Below, piece by piece: positions 26,552-35,631 of a stretch of 64,000 nucleotides of DNA (its first letter is position 1; every line of letters starts with the position of its first letter). The DNA is taken from the NCBI RefSeq assembly GCF_900119795.1, contig NZ_LT634361.1, forward strand, positions 62,001 through 126,000, in the 5' to 3' direction. Source of the DNA: Tenacibaculum maritimum NCIMB 2154 (lineage in GTDB: Bacteria > Bacteroidota > Bacteroidia > Flavobacteriales > Flavobacteriaceae). The notes under the pieces were generated by a model. The model was given only the letters and a program-made list of their open reading frames with translations. It searched no databases and had not been told where the DNA came from. A program made the position numbers and the translations under genes.

Positions 26552-27787
26552 TTATAAGCTAATTATTGGGTCGGGGTTTCCGTCAGGGTCACCATTCACT
26601 GTTCCACTAGTAGAAGGAGTTCCAAATAATAATACTCCAGCAGCGTGAGGAGTTGCCATAGAAGTACCGCTGATAGTATTATAACCACCGTCTTTCCAAG
26701 TTGAATATATTGCAGATCCTGGAGCGCAAAAATCAACAGGAGATCCATAATTGGAATAAGAAGCCCAATTATCATTACGATCCATTGCTGATATTGTATA
26801 AATATTATTTCCATTTACCCTTGCAGGAGAAACGTTATTCGCATCTTGTGACTCATTTCCAGCAGCCAATACAAATTTTATACCCTTTGAAGCTGCATTA
26901 ACAATTGCGTTGTCTAAAGCAGAAGAAATCCCTCCCCCTAGACTCATGTTGGCTACATCTCCATTATTTGCATTTGCAGCAACATAGTCAACTCCAGAAA
27001 TTACTCCAGAATTAGTTCCACTACCTCTACTATCAAGTACTTTTATTGCAACAATAAGGTTGCCTGGTGCTACACCTACTGAGCCTACTGCATTGTCTTT
27101 AGCAGCAATAGTTCCAGCTACGTGAGTACCATGCCCATTACCGTCATCCGCATTTTTAGCTTCTCTTCCTTTAGCAATAAAAGAGACACTTCTTGAAGTA
27201 TCAACATTTAGGTCTTCATGATCTAGATCAACGCCAGTATCAAGAACCCATGCAGTATTTTGTGAAGCAGATTTTCCTCCAGAAACTCTTGTTGTTCCAT
27301 AAGGTATTTGTTGAGCAGGGCTATTTCCACCACCGCCACCAGGTTTCCCTTTAAAAGGCGCTATTTTAAATGTAAAATCTTGTTCTATAGAAGCAATTCT
27401 AGGATCTTTTCTTAGTTGTTGAAGTTGTTTTTTTGTTAAATCAGCAACAAACCCCTGAAAAGCATGTCCGTAAGTTGCTTTTATTACCTCTTGTTTTAAT
27501 TGAAAATTATCCGAAGCTTCTTTTTTTAAACCATCTGTTTGAACCTTATACTCTTGTAAAGATTTTATTTTAGGTAATTTTTGTTTTCTAGCGCCTTTTC
27601 CAGAAGTTTTGTATCGTATCACATACCTTCCTTCTATCACTTGAGAGTTTTTGAAAGTGATATTTTCAACCTCAATTAAACTTTTTTCAGAAACTACATT
27701 TGTGTTTAAGGATTCATCTTGACACCCTGTCATTGCTACGGCTAGTATTCCTAATAGGAAGGGTCTAAAAGCATACTTTTTTTTCAT
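26552..27787 (-). CDS. S8 (subtilisin-like) serine protease, lipoprotein
   Basis: 411 residues. A lipoprotein signal (AVAMTGCQ, lipid Cys22) is followed by an inhibitor I9-type propeptide (about 52-140, ending with ...DPRIASIEQD), a Gly-rich linker and the peptidase. The catalytic triad reads Asp183 (VLDTGVDLDH), His219 (GHGTHVAGT) and Ser375 (SGTSMATPHAAG), with the oxyanion Asn in AAGNE (about 311). It probably acts at the cell surface or in the periplasm after autocleavage. It is monocistronic. Confidence 0.93.
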   Translation of the reverse strand: MKKKYAFRPFLLGILAVAMTGCQDESLNTNVVSEKSLIEVENITFKNSQVIEGRYVIRYKTSGKGARKQKLPKIKSLQEYKVQTDGLKKEASDNFQLKQEVIKATYGHAFQGFVADLTKKQLQQLRKDPRIASIEQDFTFKIAPFKGKPGGGGGNSPAQQIPYGTTRVSGGKSASQNTAWVLDTGVDLDHEDLNVDTSRSVSFIAKGREAKNADDGNGHGTHVAGTIAAKDNAVGSVGVAPGNLIVAIKVLDSRGSGTNSGVISGVDYVAANANNGDVANMSLGGGISSALDNAIVNAASKGIKFVLAAGNESQDANNVSPARVNGNNIYTISAMDRNDNWASYSNYGSPVDFCAPGSAIYSTWKDGGYNTISGTSMATPHAAGVLLFGTPSTSGTVNGDPDGNPDPIISL

Positions 27788-27971
27788 TATAATGTTTAGT
27801 TTTTGTTAAAATAAGATGCAATTTAGTGTTTTTTTTGTTAAAAAAGTGTATAATGTGTTTTTTATAATGGTTTTTATTATGTTTTATTGAATATAGATGT
27901 GTTCTGTAATAATAATGAAGGAAGAGTGGTAAGCGGGTTAATAATAAAAAAAATTAATATATAAGAAGAAA

Positions 27972-29066
27972 CTATTGATGCAACCAATCTTTAAACTCAG
28001 CAGTTTTGTTCTTACTGATAATAATACTTTCGTCAGCCTTAGGAATAGTTTCAATTTTTAGTTGACTATTTCCATATTTTATAATTTTATCAATTGCTTT
28101 TATTGATAAAAGATACTGTCTGTTTGCCCTAAAGAAGGTTTGCTTATCTAGTTGTTTAAATAATTCTTCTAAGCTGCTATTTGAAATAGATTTTTTTCCT
28201 TTAAAATCTACGATATACGTTATTTTAAGCTCTGTATAGATATAAGCAATATTACCAACCTCTATGGGTTTTAGTTCATTTTTAATATACGTGAGTATTC
28301 TATTCTTTTTTCCTTGTACTTCTACTTTTTGTTTATGGCTAGCAAGATCTGAGTTTAACTTAGACATGTTTAAAATCTCACCTGTTAATTTTTTGTTGTT
28401 TTTTTCTAATTGACGTTCGTAATTACCTCCAATAAATCTAGTAATGAAGAAAGAAAATAAGACAATTATAATTCCGCCTAAGGCATGAACAAGAATAAAG
28501 CTAATTTTAAGATCTTTTAAATTGTTTTTGATTTCTTTTAAGTTGGCATGAGCTGCAATAATCCAATCTGTATTTGAAACGGGGTAGAGGTAAATAACTT
28601 CACAAGGCCTTTCTTTGTCAGCAAAGCTAACAATACCCCCTGTTTCTTTTCTTGTTTTGAGAAAGTTATATAAGTCTTCAGAATTTACATCGTCATCAAC
28701 ACTTGAAATAAAAGATTGATCTGTAGCTAAGCTTTTACCAATCATATTAGGGTCAGGATGGCAAATTTCTTTACCAGACCAATCAAACATACAAATAAAG
28801 CCTAGATCAACATTTACATCTTCAATGCTACTTTGTAAGTTTCGAATTACCTGTTTCTTTGGAACCCCACTCGTAATTTGAGATTGGACCAATTTAGCCA
28901 TTTCTTCAGCCTCTCTCTTACTAGATTCAATTTGAATTTTTAAAAATTCTTTAGTGCTTACTGATATCAACCTATTTATACTGAAATAACTTACAATAAA
29001 AACAATGAAAGAAATGGAAATAAATGATAAGAAATAAACCGTATCTTTTTTTAATAAAATGCTCAT
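27972..29066 (-). CDS. Membrane-anchored Cache sensor with LytTR DNA-binding domain
   Basis: One-component regulator of about 364 residues: TM1 (about 8-30), an extracytoplasmic single-Cache-like domain (about 35-170, with CMFDWSGKEICHPDPNMIG), TM2 (about 190-212), a coiled segment, and a C-terminal LytTR domain (about 258-355). I chose ATG 29066: the longer frame from 29099 begins with a TTG that is part of a perfect TATATTTG promoter box (29097-29104). It lies divergent from the 29.3-32.5 kb cluster and may regulate it, which is inference. Such direct sensor-LytTR fusions lack kinase and receiver. Confidence 0.85.
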   Translation of the reverse strand: MSILLKKDTVYFLSFISISFIVFIVSYFSINRLISVSTKEFLKIQIESSKREAEEMAKLVQSQITSGVPKKQVIRNLQSSIEDVNVDLGFICMFDWSGKEICHPDPNMIGKSLATDQSFISSVDDDVNSEDLYNFLKTRKETGGIVSFADKERPCEVIYLYPVSNTDWIIAAHANLKEIKNNLKDLKISFILVHALGGIIIVLFSFFITRFIGGNYERQLEKNNKKLTGEILNMSKLNSDLASHKQKVEVQGKKNRILTYIKNELKPIEVGNIAYIYTELKITYIVDFKGKKSISNSSLEELFKQLDKQTFFRANRQYLLSIKAIDKIIKYGNSQLKIETIPKADESIIISKNKTAEFKDWLHQ

Positions 29067-29096
29067 AAATGTCTTTTGATAAGTGCCCCAATTTTT

Positions 29097-29104
29097 CAAA
29101 TATA
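29097..29104 (-). promoter_or_regulatory. -7 promoter box for the Cache-LytTR gene
   Basis: TATATTTG on the minus strand, about 30 bases before ATG 29066. It rules out the upstream TTG as start codon because that TTG lies within the box. Confidence 0.6.
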
Positions 29105-29248
29105 CTTAAACTGAAGTAGAGAAAATATTTTTTTTTAGGTTATTTTTTTTCACTTCTAAATCTCTTTTTAGGAGATGGATTTGTCTAGATATTTCGTCGC
29201 TATTTTTTCCCTTTTAGCTACTTTTTCTTCCCTTTTAGTACATATCTT

Positions 29249-29280
29249 TTGTTATAAGGAGTTATAAATCACTTCATTTG
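29249..29280 (+). promoter_or_regulatory. Promoter of the COG4315/YceI cluster
   Basis: TTG at 29249-29251, 21 bases, then TTCATTTG (one mismatch to TAnnTTTG) at 29273-29280, 25 bases before the first ATG (29306). Confidence 0.5.
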
Positions 29281-29305
29281 CATAAAAATTTAAAAACTTA
29301 TAATT

Positions 29306-30169
29306 ATGTTAAAAAAATCTATTTTTTTCCTAAGTATTTTCAGTACTTTACTCTTAACTACTAGCTGTAGTGATGATGATCCAGTTGTAGATCCACCAGT
29401 ACAAGCAAATGCAGTAAGGTTAGCTACAAGTAGTACCTTGGGGAAAATATTAACAGATGCAAAAGGGATGACTCTTTATTTCTTTTCTAATGACACTAAA
29501 GACAATTCTGAATGTAACTCTGAACAATGTGTTGCTGCATGGCCTATATTTTATGCCGAAAACTTAACGTTAGATGCCGGTTTAAATAAAGAAGATTTTG
29601 CTACAATTACAAGAGCAGATGGTACAAAGCAAACAACGTATAAAAAATGGCCTTTATACTATTTTGTAAATGATGCTGCTGCTGGTGATACAAAAGGAGA
29701 AAATGTAAATGAGATATGGTTTGTAGCTAAGCCAGATTATTCTTTGATGTATGTAAATGCACAATTAATAGGACATGATGGTAAAAACTATAAAGAAGAT
29801 TACAGTGAAGGAGAAGCAATGACTAAATATATTGTTGATATTCAAGGAAGAACTTTATACGGGTTTGCAAACGATAAAAAAGATAAAAATAACTTTACAA
29901 AACCGGATTTTTCAAACAATTCAGTATGGCCAATAGCAGAAATTTCATTAGATCAAATTCCTAGTGTTTTAAATAAAGGGGATTTTGGAACTATAGATGT
30001 TTTTGGAAGAACTCAGTTAACTTATAAAGGATGGCCTTTATATTATTTTGGAGGAACCGATACTGTAAAAGGAGATGAAACAAGAGGAGATAACAGAGGA
30101 ATTAGCTTTCCAGCGCCAAAATACTGGCCAATAGTTAATACAAATACACCAATGGCTCCTGCAAACTAA
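29306..30169 (+). CDS. COG4315-like lipoprotein (repeat with YxFxxD motif)
   Basis: 287 residues with a lipoprotein signal (LLTTSCSDDD). Two halves each repeat the pattern of COG4315 secreted repeats: a Lys/Asp-Gly-Leu/Thr-x-Tyr-x-Phe-x-Asn-Asp segment (TLYFFSNDTKDNSEC; TLYGFANDKKDKNNF), a PVWP-like AAWPIF/SVWPIA and a WPLYYF segment. The molecular role of these proteins is not established. It heads a rightward cluster of five envelope genes suggesting a redox or stress role. Confidence 0.8.
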   Translation: MLKKSIFFLSIFSTLLLTTSCSDDDPVVDPPVQANAVRLATSSTLGKILTDAKGMTLYFFSNDTKDNSECNSEQCVAAWPIFYAENLTLDAGLNKEDFATITRADGTKQTTYKKWPLYYFVNDAAAGDTKGENVNEIWFVAKPDYSLMYVNAQLIGHDGKNYKEDYSEGEAMTKYIVDIQGRTLYGFANDKKDKNNFTKPDFSNNSVWPIAEISLDQIPSVLNKGDFGTIDVFGRTQLTYKGWPLYYFGGTDTVKGDETRGDNRGISFPAPKYWPIVNTNTPMAPAN

Positions 30170-30176
30170 AACAAGA

Positions 30177-30208
30177 AAAAGCAGAGGAAGCTAACTTTCT
30201 CTGCTTTT
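30177..30208 (+). terminator. Hairpin terminator or attenuator inside the cluster
   Basis: AAAAGCAGA / TCTGCTTTT arms with additional G-A-A-G/C-T-T-T-C pairing, followed by TAT. It lies between the COG4315 gene and the haem protein, so it may lower expression of the downstream genes. Confidence 0.55.
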
Positions 30209-30238
30209 ATATAAAAATCAGGTTAAAACACTATAACA

Positions 30239-30580
30239 ATGAAACACTATAAAATCATAATTATAACAGCAATAATTTTAGAAATATTTATTTCTTGTAG
30301 TTACAGTGTAGAAGAAAATGAAATAGCACCACCACCTGATGAATGTACCCCCCTAATATCTTTTGCCGCCGACATTAAACCCATAATAGATGGTAAATGT
30401 TTAGAATGTCATAATGGAAACAGATTCCCTGATTTAAGATCTTTTAATAATATTGCTTCTAATGCACAAATTATAAAAGAACAAATAGTAACTAGAGCTA
30501 TGCCTTTAGGAAGCTCTTTAACAACGAAACAAATAGCAACTATTGTTTGTTGGATTGACAATGGCGCACCTAATAATTAA
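30239..30580 (+). CDS. Small haem-c lipoprotein
   Basis: 113 residues: lipoprotein signal (LEIFISCSYS, Cys about 20), then a short cytochrome-c-like domain with one haem motif CLECH (about 57-61) and a Met-containing segment (TRAMPLGSSLTTKQ) that could give the sixth ligand. The overall pattern matches the c-type domains of periplasmic electron carriers (FAADIKPIIDGKCLECHNG). It probably transfers electrons at the membrane. Confidence 0.85.
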   Translation: MKHYKIIIITAIILEIFISCSYSVEENEIAPPPDECTPLISFAADIKPIIDGKCLECHNGNRFPDLRSFNNIASNAQIIKEQIVTRAMPLGSSLTTKQIATIVCWIDNGAPNN

Positions 30581-30590
30581 AAGGCTTTTT

Positions 30591-31019
30591 ATGAGTAATA
30601 AGAAAAATAAAATAATCAGTATTGTTATATTAGCAATCATCATTTTTGGAGCTTACTATGGCGTAATGCAATACAATAAACCTCATGTAAATGTGGAAAT
30701 GGCTTTAACAAGTACAAAATTAACACCTGATTTTCTGCTAAATGACTTTTCGACTAATGAGGAGCAAGCGAACTTACAATATTTAGATCATGTTATTGAA
30801 ATTAATGGTAAAATATCGGATATAGATATAAGTGATGGTAATGGTATTGTAATTTTTGAAAATGATGAAGCAATTGGAAGTGTACGTTGCTATCTTTCAC
30901 CAAAAGAAAATAAAAAGCTAATGACACTCAAAGCCGGTCAAGATATATCATTAAAAGGTATTTGTACAGGATATCTTTTGGATGTAATTATGATACGATG
31001 CATTATTGTTAAAAGTTAA
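30591..31019 (+). CDS. Membrane-anchored OB-fold (tRNA_anti-like) protein
   Basis: 142 residues from ATG 30591, which I prefer over an upstream in-frame start inside the preceding gene. There is one N-terminal TM (about 9-25), then an OB-fold-like domain with VIEINGKISDIDISDGNGIVIF and AGQDISLKGICTGYL, matching the tRNA_anti-like family of small OB proteins. Ligand unknown. It directly follows the haem protein and precedes yceI. Confidence 0.75.
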   Translation: MSNKKNKIISIVILAIIIFGAYYGVMQYNKPHVNVEMALTSTKLTPDFLLNDFSTNEEQANLQYLDHVIEINGKISDIDISDGNGIVIFENDEAIGSVRCYLSPKENKKLMTLKAGQDISLKGICTGYLLDVIMIRCIIVKS

Positions 31020-31043
31020 TTCATTAAAAACAAATAATATCAT

Positions 31044-31592
31044 ATGAAATTAAAAGACATACTATCAGTACTATTACTAAGCCTTTTTGTTAATACAGGA
31101 TTTAGCCAACAAAAGTTTATTACTAAAGACGGTCAAATTTCTTTTTATTCACATACGCCAGTGGAAGATATAAAAGCGAAAAACAGTCAGGTTTTAGCCA
31201 TAATTGATTCGAAAACAGGTGATATTGTTGTATCGCTGCTTATAAAATCGTTTATGTTTAAAAAAGCGCTTATGCAAGAGCATTTTAACGAAAATTATAT
31301 GGAGTCTGATAGGTATCCCAAAGCAACATTTAAGGGGCGTATTCAAGATTTTGAGAAAATTGATGAACTCCAAAAAAAGATTACTATAGAAGGAGATTTA
31401 ACAATTAGAGGAGTTACTAAAAAAGTGACTTTTGAAGGAGCTTTTGATAAAGATGAAAATATTAAGTTGAGAGGAGAATTTTATGTAAAAGTAGCTACTT
31501 ATAATATAAAAATACCTGGAATTGTTTCTAAAAATATAGCAAAAGAAATTAAGGTAAATTATGATATGCTATTAAAGCCTTATAAAAAATAA
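31044..31592 (+). CDS. YceI-family periplasmic protein
   Basis: 182 residues with a Sec signal (about 1-21, ending GFSQ). The lipocalin-like YceI domain is shown by DGQISFYSHTPVEDIKAKN, FNENYMESDRYPKATFKG and EGDLTIRGVTKKVTFEG. The family binds isoprenoid/polyprenyl lipids; its role here is unknown. It is the fourth gene of the cluster. Confidence 0.92.
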   Translation: MKLKDILSVLLLSLFVNTGFSQQKFITKDGQISFYSHTPVEDIKAKNSQVLAIIDSKTGDIVVSLLIKSFMFKKALMQEHFNENYMESDRYPKATFKGRIQDFEKIDELQKKITIEGDLTIRGVTKKVTFEGAFDKDENIKLRGEFYVKVATYNIKIPGIVSKNIAKEIKVNYDMLLKPYKK

Positions 31593-31606
31593 TAATACAT
31601 TTCATT

Positions 31607-32467
31607 ATGAAAATAAAATTGATTTGTTTGATTGGTTTCTTTAGCTCTTTTATAAACGCACAAGATTTAACCGAAATTTTGGAGCGAGAGGAGGTAAAAA
31701 ATACTAAAGAAGATGTGTATGCAACTTTTAAAGGAACTCGTATTCTAAATGGGCACTCCATAGAAAATAGAAAAAAAGGAACACTAGATTTTATTATTTC
31801 GCATAAGTTTGGAAGAGTAAATGAAGGCTTTGATCAGTTTTTTGGGTTGGACCAATCTAATATACGTTTTGCTTTTGAATATGCTATTTCTAATGATGTA
31901 ACCTTAGGAGTAGGTAGGAGCTCTTTTGAAAAAACTTATGATGGATTTATTAAGTATAAAATAGTCAAGCAATCGAAAGGAATGAATAGTTTTCCTGCGA
32001 GTATTTCAATTTTTGCGAGTACGGCATTAAAAACAATTAAAGATTATGACCCTGAAAATAAACCTAGTTTTGGCGAAAAGTTTACACATACAACTCAACT
32101 TCTTATAGCAAGAAAAATAACGCCTAAATTGTCATTGCAAGTTTCTCCTACTTGGGTGCATAAAAATTTAGTAAAAATACAACAAGATCCTCATGATATT
32201 TTTGCACTAGGAATGGGAGGTCGTATGAAACTATCTAACAGAGTAACTCTTAATACAGAGTATTACTATACTTTTAATCCGCTGCAATCTATCAACACTA
32301 AAAATTCTCTTGCCTTAGGAGTTGATATAGAAACAGGGGGGCATGTTTTTCAAGTGATGTTATCAAATACGATAACAATGATAGAAAAAGGGTTTATAAC
32401 AGAAACTACTGGAAATTTTTTTAAAGGAGATATTCATTTTGGATTCAATATCTCTAGGTCTTTTTAG
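31607..32467 (+). CDS. DUF5777-family beta-barrel-like protein
   Basis: 286 residues with a signal peptide (ending INAQ) and a series of amphipathic beta strands, including LDFIISHKFGRVNEGFDQFFGLDQSNIRFAFEYAISNDV in segments typical of DUF5777. The protein ends in aromatic Phe (FNISRSF), as in outer-membrane barrels. It follows yceI by 14 bases. The YceI-DUF5777-cytochrome grouping recurs in Bacteroidota and suggests an outer-membrane/periplasmic redox function, which is inference. Confidence 0.8.
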   Translation: MKIKLICLIGFFSSFINAQDLTEILEREEVKNTKEDVYATFKGTRILNGHSIENRKKGTLDFIISHKFGRVNEGFDQFFGLDQSNIRFAFEYAISNDVTLGVGRSSFEKTYDGFIKYKIVKQSKGMNSFPASISIFASTALKTIKDYDPENKPSFGEKFTHTTQLLIARKITPKLSLQVSPTWVHKNLVKIQQDPHDIFALGMGGRMKLSNRVTLNTEYYYTFNPLQSINTKNSLALGVDIETGGHVFQVMLSNTITMIEKGFITETTGNFFKGDIHFGFNISRSF

Positions 32468-32874
32468 GTAGTAAAGAGAAAAGTAAATAAAAGGTCAAGT
32501 GTAATTAAGACTCATGGACAAACCTTTTGATTACATTTTAGATAAGAAGTTTTAGTGTACTTAAAATCTGCATTGTATTTGTTTAGTTAAACCTGGGGAG
32601 GACTACTATTAAATTGAAACAATTGGTTAATGATGGTTTTACAATATTACAAAAGCTTTAGAATCTATTGATACGTTCAAGGGATATTTACTGATACAGT
32701 TTAAAAATTATGGTCAATTAATCGAGTAGATTTATGATTTAAAATAATTTTATAGAAAACTATTAAAGTAAAAATTAAAATCAGGTCGAATGTATTCAAG
32801 AACCTTTTATAAAAACACCGCTCTTATTCTTAAAATAAGAGCGGTGTTTTTATAAAAGTATAAAGTATTATGGG
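32468..32874. other. Intergenic region with a strong terminator
   Basis: No gene I can support. The right end contains the hairpin at 32811-32851. The rest is AT-rich with broken short frames only. Confidence 0.5.
32811..32851. terminator. Bidirectional terminator between convergent genes
   Basis: Perfect 18-bp arms (left AAAAACACCGCTCTTATT) around CTTAA, with T-runs on both sides. It serves the DUF5777 gene and the leftward beta-propeller gene. Confidence 0.9.
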
Positions 32875-35391
32875 CTAGTTAATCATTATTTTCTTAGTAG
32901 CACTTTTACTGCCATTGGTTACTTTTACAAAGTAAATTCCATCAGAAAATTCAGATAAATTAACTGTTTCTTGTAGCTTGTTGGTTATGATGTTTTTAAC
33001 AATAGCTCCAATACTATTGTATATTAAAATAGTGCTTCTATCGCCTAAATGGTATAGGTTAATAGAGAAGGTTTTGTTGTTAGCAGGATTTGGATAAAGT
33101 GTAAAAGAATTTTCAGGTAGTTTATGATCTTTTACATCAAGAGCTAAAGATTCTATAGAAACTTCCCAAGCTCCTCGTCCGTATGTAGCTGCTCTAAGTT
33201 TATTAGAAGGATAATGTATTTCAATATCGTTTACAATAACATTTGGTAACCCTTGGCCTAATCTAGTCCAATCACCTGAAGTATTGGTTCGGTAGTAAAC
33301 CCCCAAATCAGTTGCTAAAAATAATTCATCATCTGAGCTTCCTGTTCTATAAATTATTTTATGACAAGGGATATTAGGTAAAGCACCTGTAATATTTATC
33401 CAGTTGATTCCTCCATCTACAGATTTGAATACTTTTGAAGGAGTATATTTTGAATATGTTATATAAATTTCGTTTGGTTTAGTAGGGTGAATTGCTACAC
33501 TTTTTACACTTCCTACTTGTGGTAAATTAACAGAGCTCCAAGTAGCACCTCCATCGATTGTTTTTTTAACTTCGCTATCGCTAGTTACATAAATGATATC
33601 AGGATTTGATGGAGAAATTTCAATAGCTGAAATGTCTCCGTTTATACCAGAGTTTAAATTAATCCAGTTATCTCCCCTATTAGTTGATTTATAAATATCT
33701 CCAAAACCACCAAAAATAGTAGAAGGAGTTGTAGGGTGTATTTCTAATTGCCAAACAAAAGGAGCTCCTCCAGGGGTGTTTACTACTTGAGCAGGAGTAG
33801 CAAAGCCGTCTAAAGTTCTACGAAGATGTCCGCTCTGGCTACAGGTCCAAGCAATATTAGAATTGGAATAATCCCAAATACCTTCCACTCCATCAGACTC
33901 TGTATTTTCGCCTTTAAACTGTGGGTTTCCTTGGTAAATTGAAATGTCATTGTCTTGTGCACCCATAATCAATAAATTAGGATCTCTAGGAGTTCCAGAA
34001 ATAGTATAGTATTGAGTGATACCTAAGCCAGAAGAAATATCTTCCCAAGGCCTATCTAAAGAAGCATTTCCTTTATAAACACCACCATCATTTAAAGAAT
34101 AAGCTATGTTAGTTCCTGGTTTAAATACCATTTCATGGTGGTCTGAGTGTACATAAAAATAAGGCCTTCCTGCTCGCCAATACCCATCTAAATATTTCTC
34201 CCAATTAAGACCTCCTCTTTTAGACCTCCAGCCTTCTACACCTCCTATCAATACTAAATTTTCATCTACAGGAGAAATTGCTATCGCCATATTATAACCT
34301 CTTTGGGCATTAAAATTTCTATTAACTCTTGATTTTTGTTGCCATGAAATACCTTCATCTGTAGTACTATCAACAGATCCATCTTCGTCCAATACCAAAA
34401 TTAAGTTAGGATTAGCAGGAGTCAATGCAAATTCGATCCTTATGCCATGACCATTTTTAAACAAGTCCCAGTTGTCACCATTATCATAGGAGAGATATAA
34501 TGCCCCGTCACTAGAAGCATATATGGTAGTTTCACTTCCGTATTTATATTGAATATCATTAAAATAATTTTCATTAACTCCTAAGTTTAAAACATCCCTC
34601 CAGGTATCTCCACCGTCCGTTGATTTTTTAATACTGTTTTTAGTTGTTGCTAAAATTGTATCAGGATTTCGTGGATCTATTAGCAATTTACTGATTGTAT
34701 TATTCTCTGTCAATAGGAAATTTAAGCCAGTTAAATTCCAGGTATCTCCGCCATCTATTGATTTTAAAACACCTATAGATCGATTATCTCTACCATCAAA
34801 ATCTCCAGTAGCAACATATAAAATATTAGGATTTACAGGATTTATAGCAATATGAGATACTCCCATATTAGGAAAACCATCTCCTTTAGGTTCCCAAGTG
34901 TTACCGCCATCTGTAGTTTTCCATACACCTCCTGCGGGGCTTCCAACATACATGATATTGTCATCATTTGGATGAAAAACAAGAGTATTTAATCTTCCTA
35001 TTCCTGTTCCTGCATAAATAGGTGTGCTTGGGGTAGGGGGAAGCAAAGGGCCGATAAAAGACCAATTAGGAATATTATTATTTACCGAAGAGTGGCGTTT
35101 GTTTTCTTGTAACCAAGCATTGTAATTGAGAGAAGGAGCAGGGAAGCTTCCATCAGGTAGTACTCTATCCTTCCAAAAATAAGCCCAACGTTCAAACTGT
35201 TTGAGTTGTTTTTTACTTTTACGGTCTGTGTTTTTCTTTAATCTTTTTAAAGATTTTCTATTGGCACGAGCAATATCATGATAATTGCTGTTTTTTTGAA
35301 ATATTGCATTTCTCCAATCATGATCTTGTGCTTGTATAAGGAAAGAAGAGAATAGAAGGGCTCCCAATACAATGGTAAATTTAGTTTTCAT
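32875..35391 (-). CDS. T9SS-exported sialidase-like beta-propeller (BNR repeat) protein
   Basis: 838 residues: a Sec signal (about 1-21, ending IQAQ), an N-terminal basic region (about 25-100), then many VPS10/BNR-type propeller repeats marked by Asp-box-like STDGGDTW, KSIDGGDTWN and KSVDGGINW. The C-terminal T9SS type A sorting domain (about 765-838) has LYPNPANNKTFSINL and ends ATKKIMIN. It is predicted to reach the cell surface or medium through the Por/Gld system. There is no catalytic set that would let me call a glycosidase. Monocistronic. Confidence 0.9.
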   Translation of the reverse strand: MKTKFTIVLGALLFSSFLIQAQDHDWRNAIFQKNSNYHDIARANRKSLKRLKKNTDRKSKKQLKQFERWAYFWKDRVLPDGSFPAPSLNYNAWLQENKRHSSVNNNIPNWSFIGPLLPPTPSTPIYAGTGIGRLNTLVFHPNDDNIMYVGSPAGGVWKTTDGGNTWEPKGDGFPNMGVSHIAINPVNPNILYVATGDFDGRDNRSIGVLKSIDGGDTWNLTGLNFLLTENNTISKLLIDPRNPDTILATTKNSIKKSTDGGDTWRDVLNLGVNENYFNDIQYKYGSETTIYASSDGALYLSYDNGDNWDLFKNGHGIRIEFALTPANPNLILVLDEDGSVDSTTDEGISWQQKSRVNRNFNAQRGYNMAIAISPVDENLVLIGGVEGWRSKRGGLNWEKYLDGYWRAGRPYFYVHSDHHEMVFKPGTNIAYSLNDGGVYKGNASLDRPWEDISSGLGITQYYTISGTPRDPNLLIMGAQDNDISIYQGNPQFKGENTESDGVEGIWDYSNSNIAWTCSQSGHLRRTLDGFATPAQVVNTPGGAPFVWQLEIHPTTPSTIFGGFGDIYKSTNRGDNWINLNSGINGDISAIEISPSNPDIIYVTSDSEVKKTIDGGATWSSVNLPQVGSVKSVAIHPTKPNEIYITYSKYTPSKVFKSVDGGINWINITGALPNIPCHKIIYRTGSSDDELFLATDLGVYYRTNTSGDWTRLGQGLPNVIVNDIEIHYPSNKLRAATYGRGAWEVSIESLALDVKDHKLPENSFTLYPNPANNKTFSINLYHLGDRSTILIYNSIGAIVKNIITNKLQETVNLSEFSDGIYFVKVTNGSKSATKKIMIN

Positions 35392-35552
35392 TTTAAATAT
35401 GCTGTATGATAAGTATTCTTAAATTAGGTGCTATGGTGTTGTAAAACACTATTAAGACCAATTCAAAATTAGCTAAAAATACTATTGAAAATGCGCAGGG
35501 TACAAAAATTAGTTAGATATAACTAAAGCAGCTTTTTTTTAATACTTTTCTT

Positions 35553-35612
35553 AAAAAAAGCTATCAAAAATAATGGTTGTTTACACTTAAGACTTATTTT
35601 GATAGCTTTTTA
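35553..35612. terminator. Bidirectional terminator-like hairpin
   Basis: Long arms AAAAAGCTATCAAAAATAA (35555-35573) and TTATTTTGATAGCTTTTT (35594-35611) with one bulge. It lies downstream of the leftward MutS-like gene. Confidence 0.8.
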
Positions 35613-35631
35613 TTCAATGAAGAGGTAGCAG

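Noticed and set aside
29067..29099. N-terminal extension of the Cache-LytTR protein from TTG 29099
   Set aside because: The TTG is part of the TATATTTG promoter box; ATG 29066 fits better.
32468..32810. Transposase remnant between DUF5777 and the propeller gene
   Set aside because: Short broken frames only, with no recognisable transposase motif.
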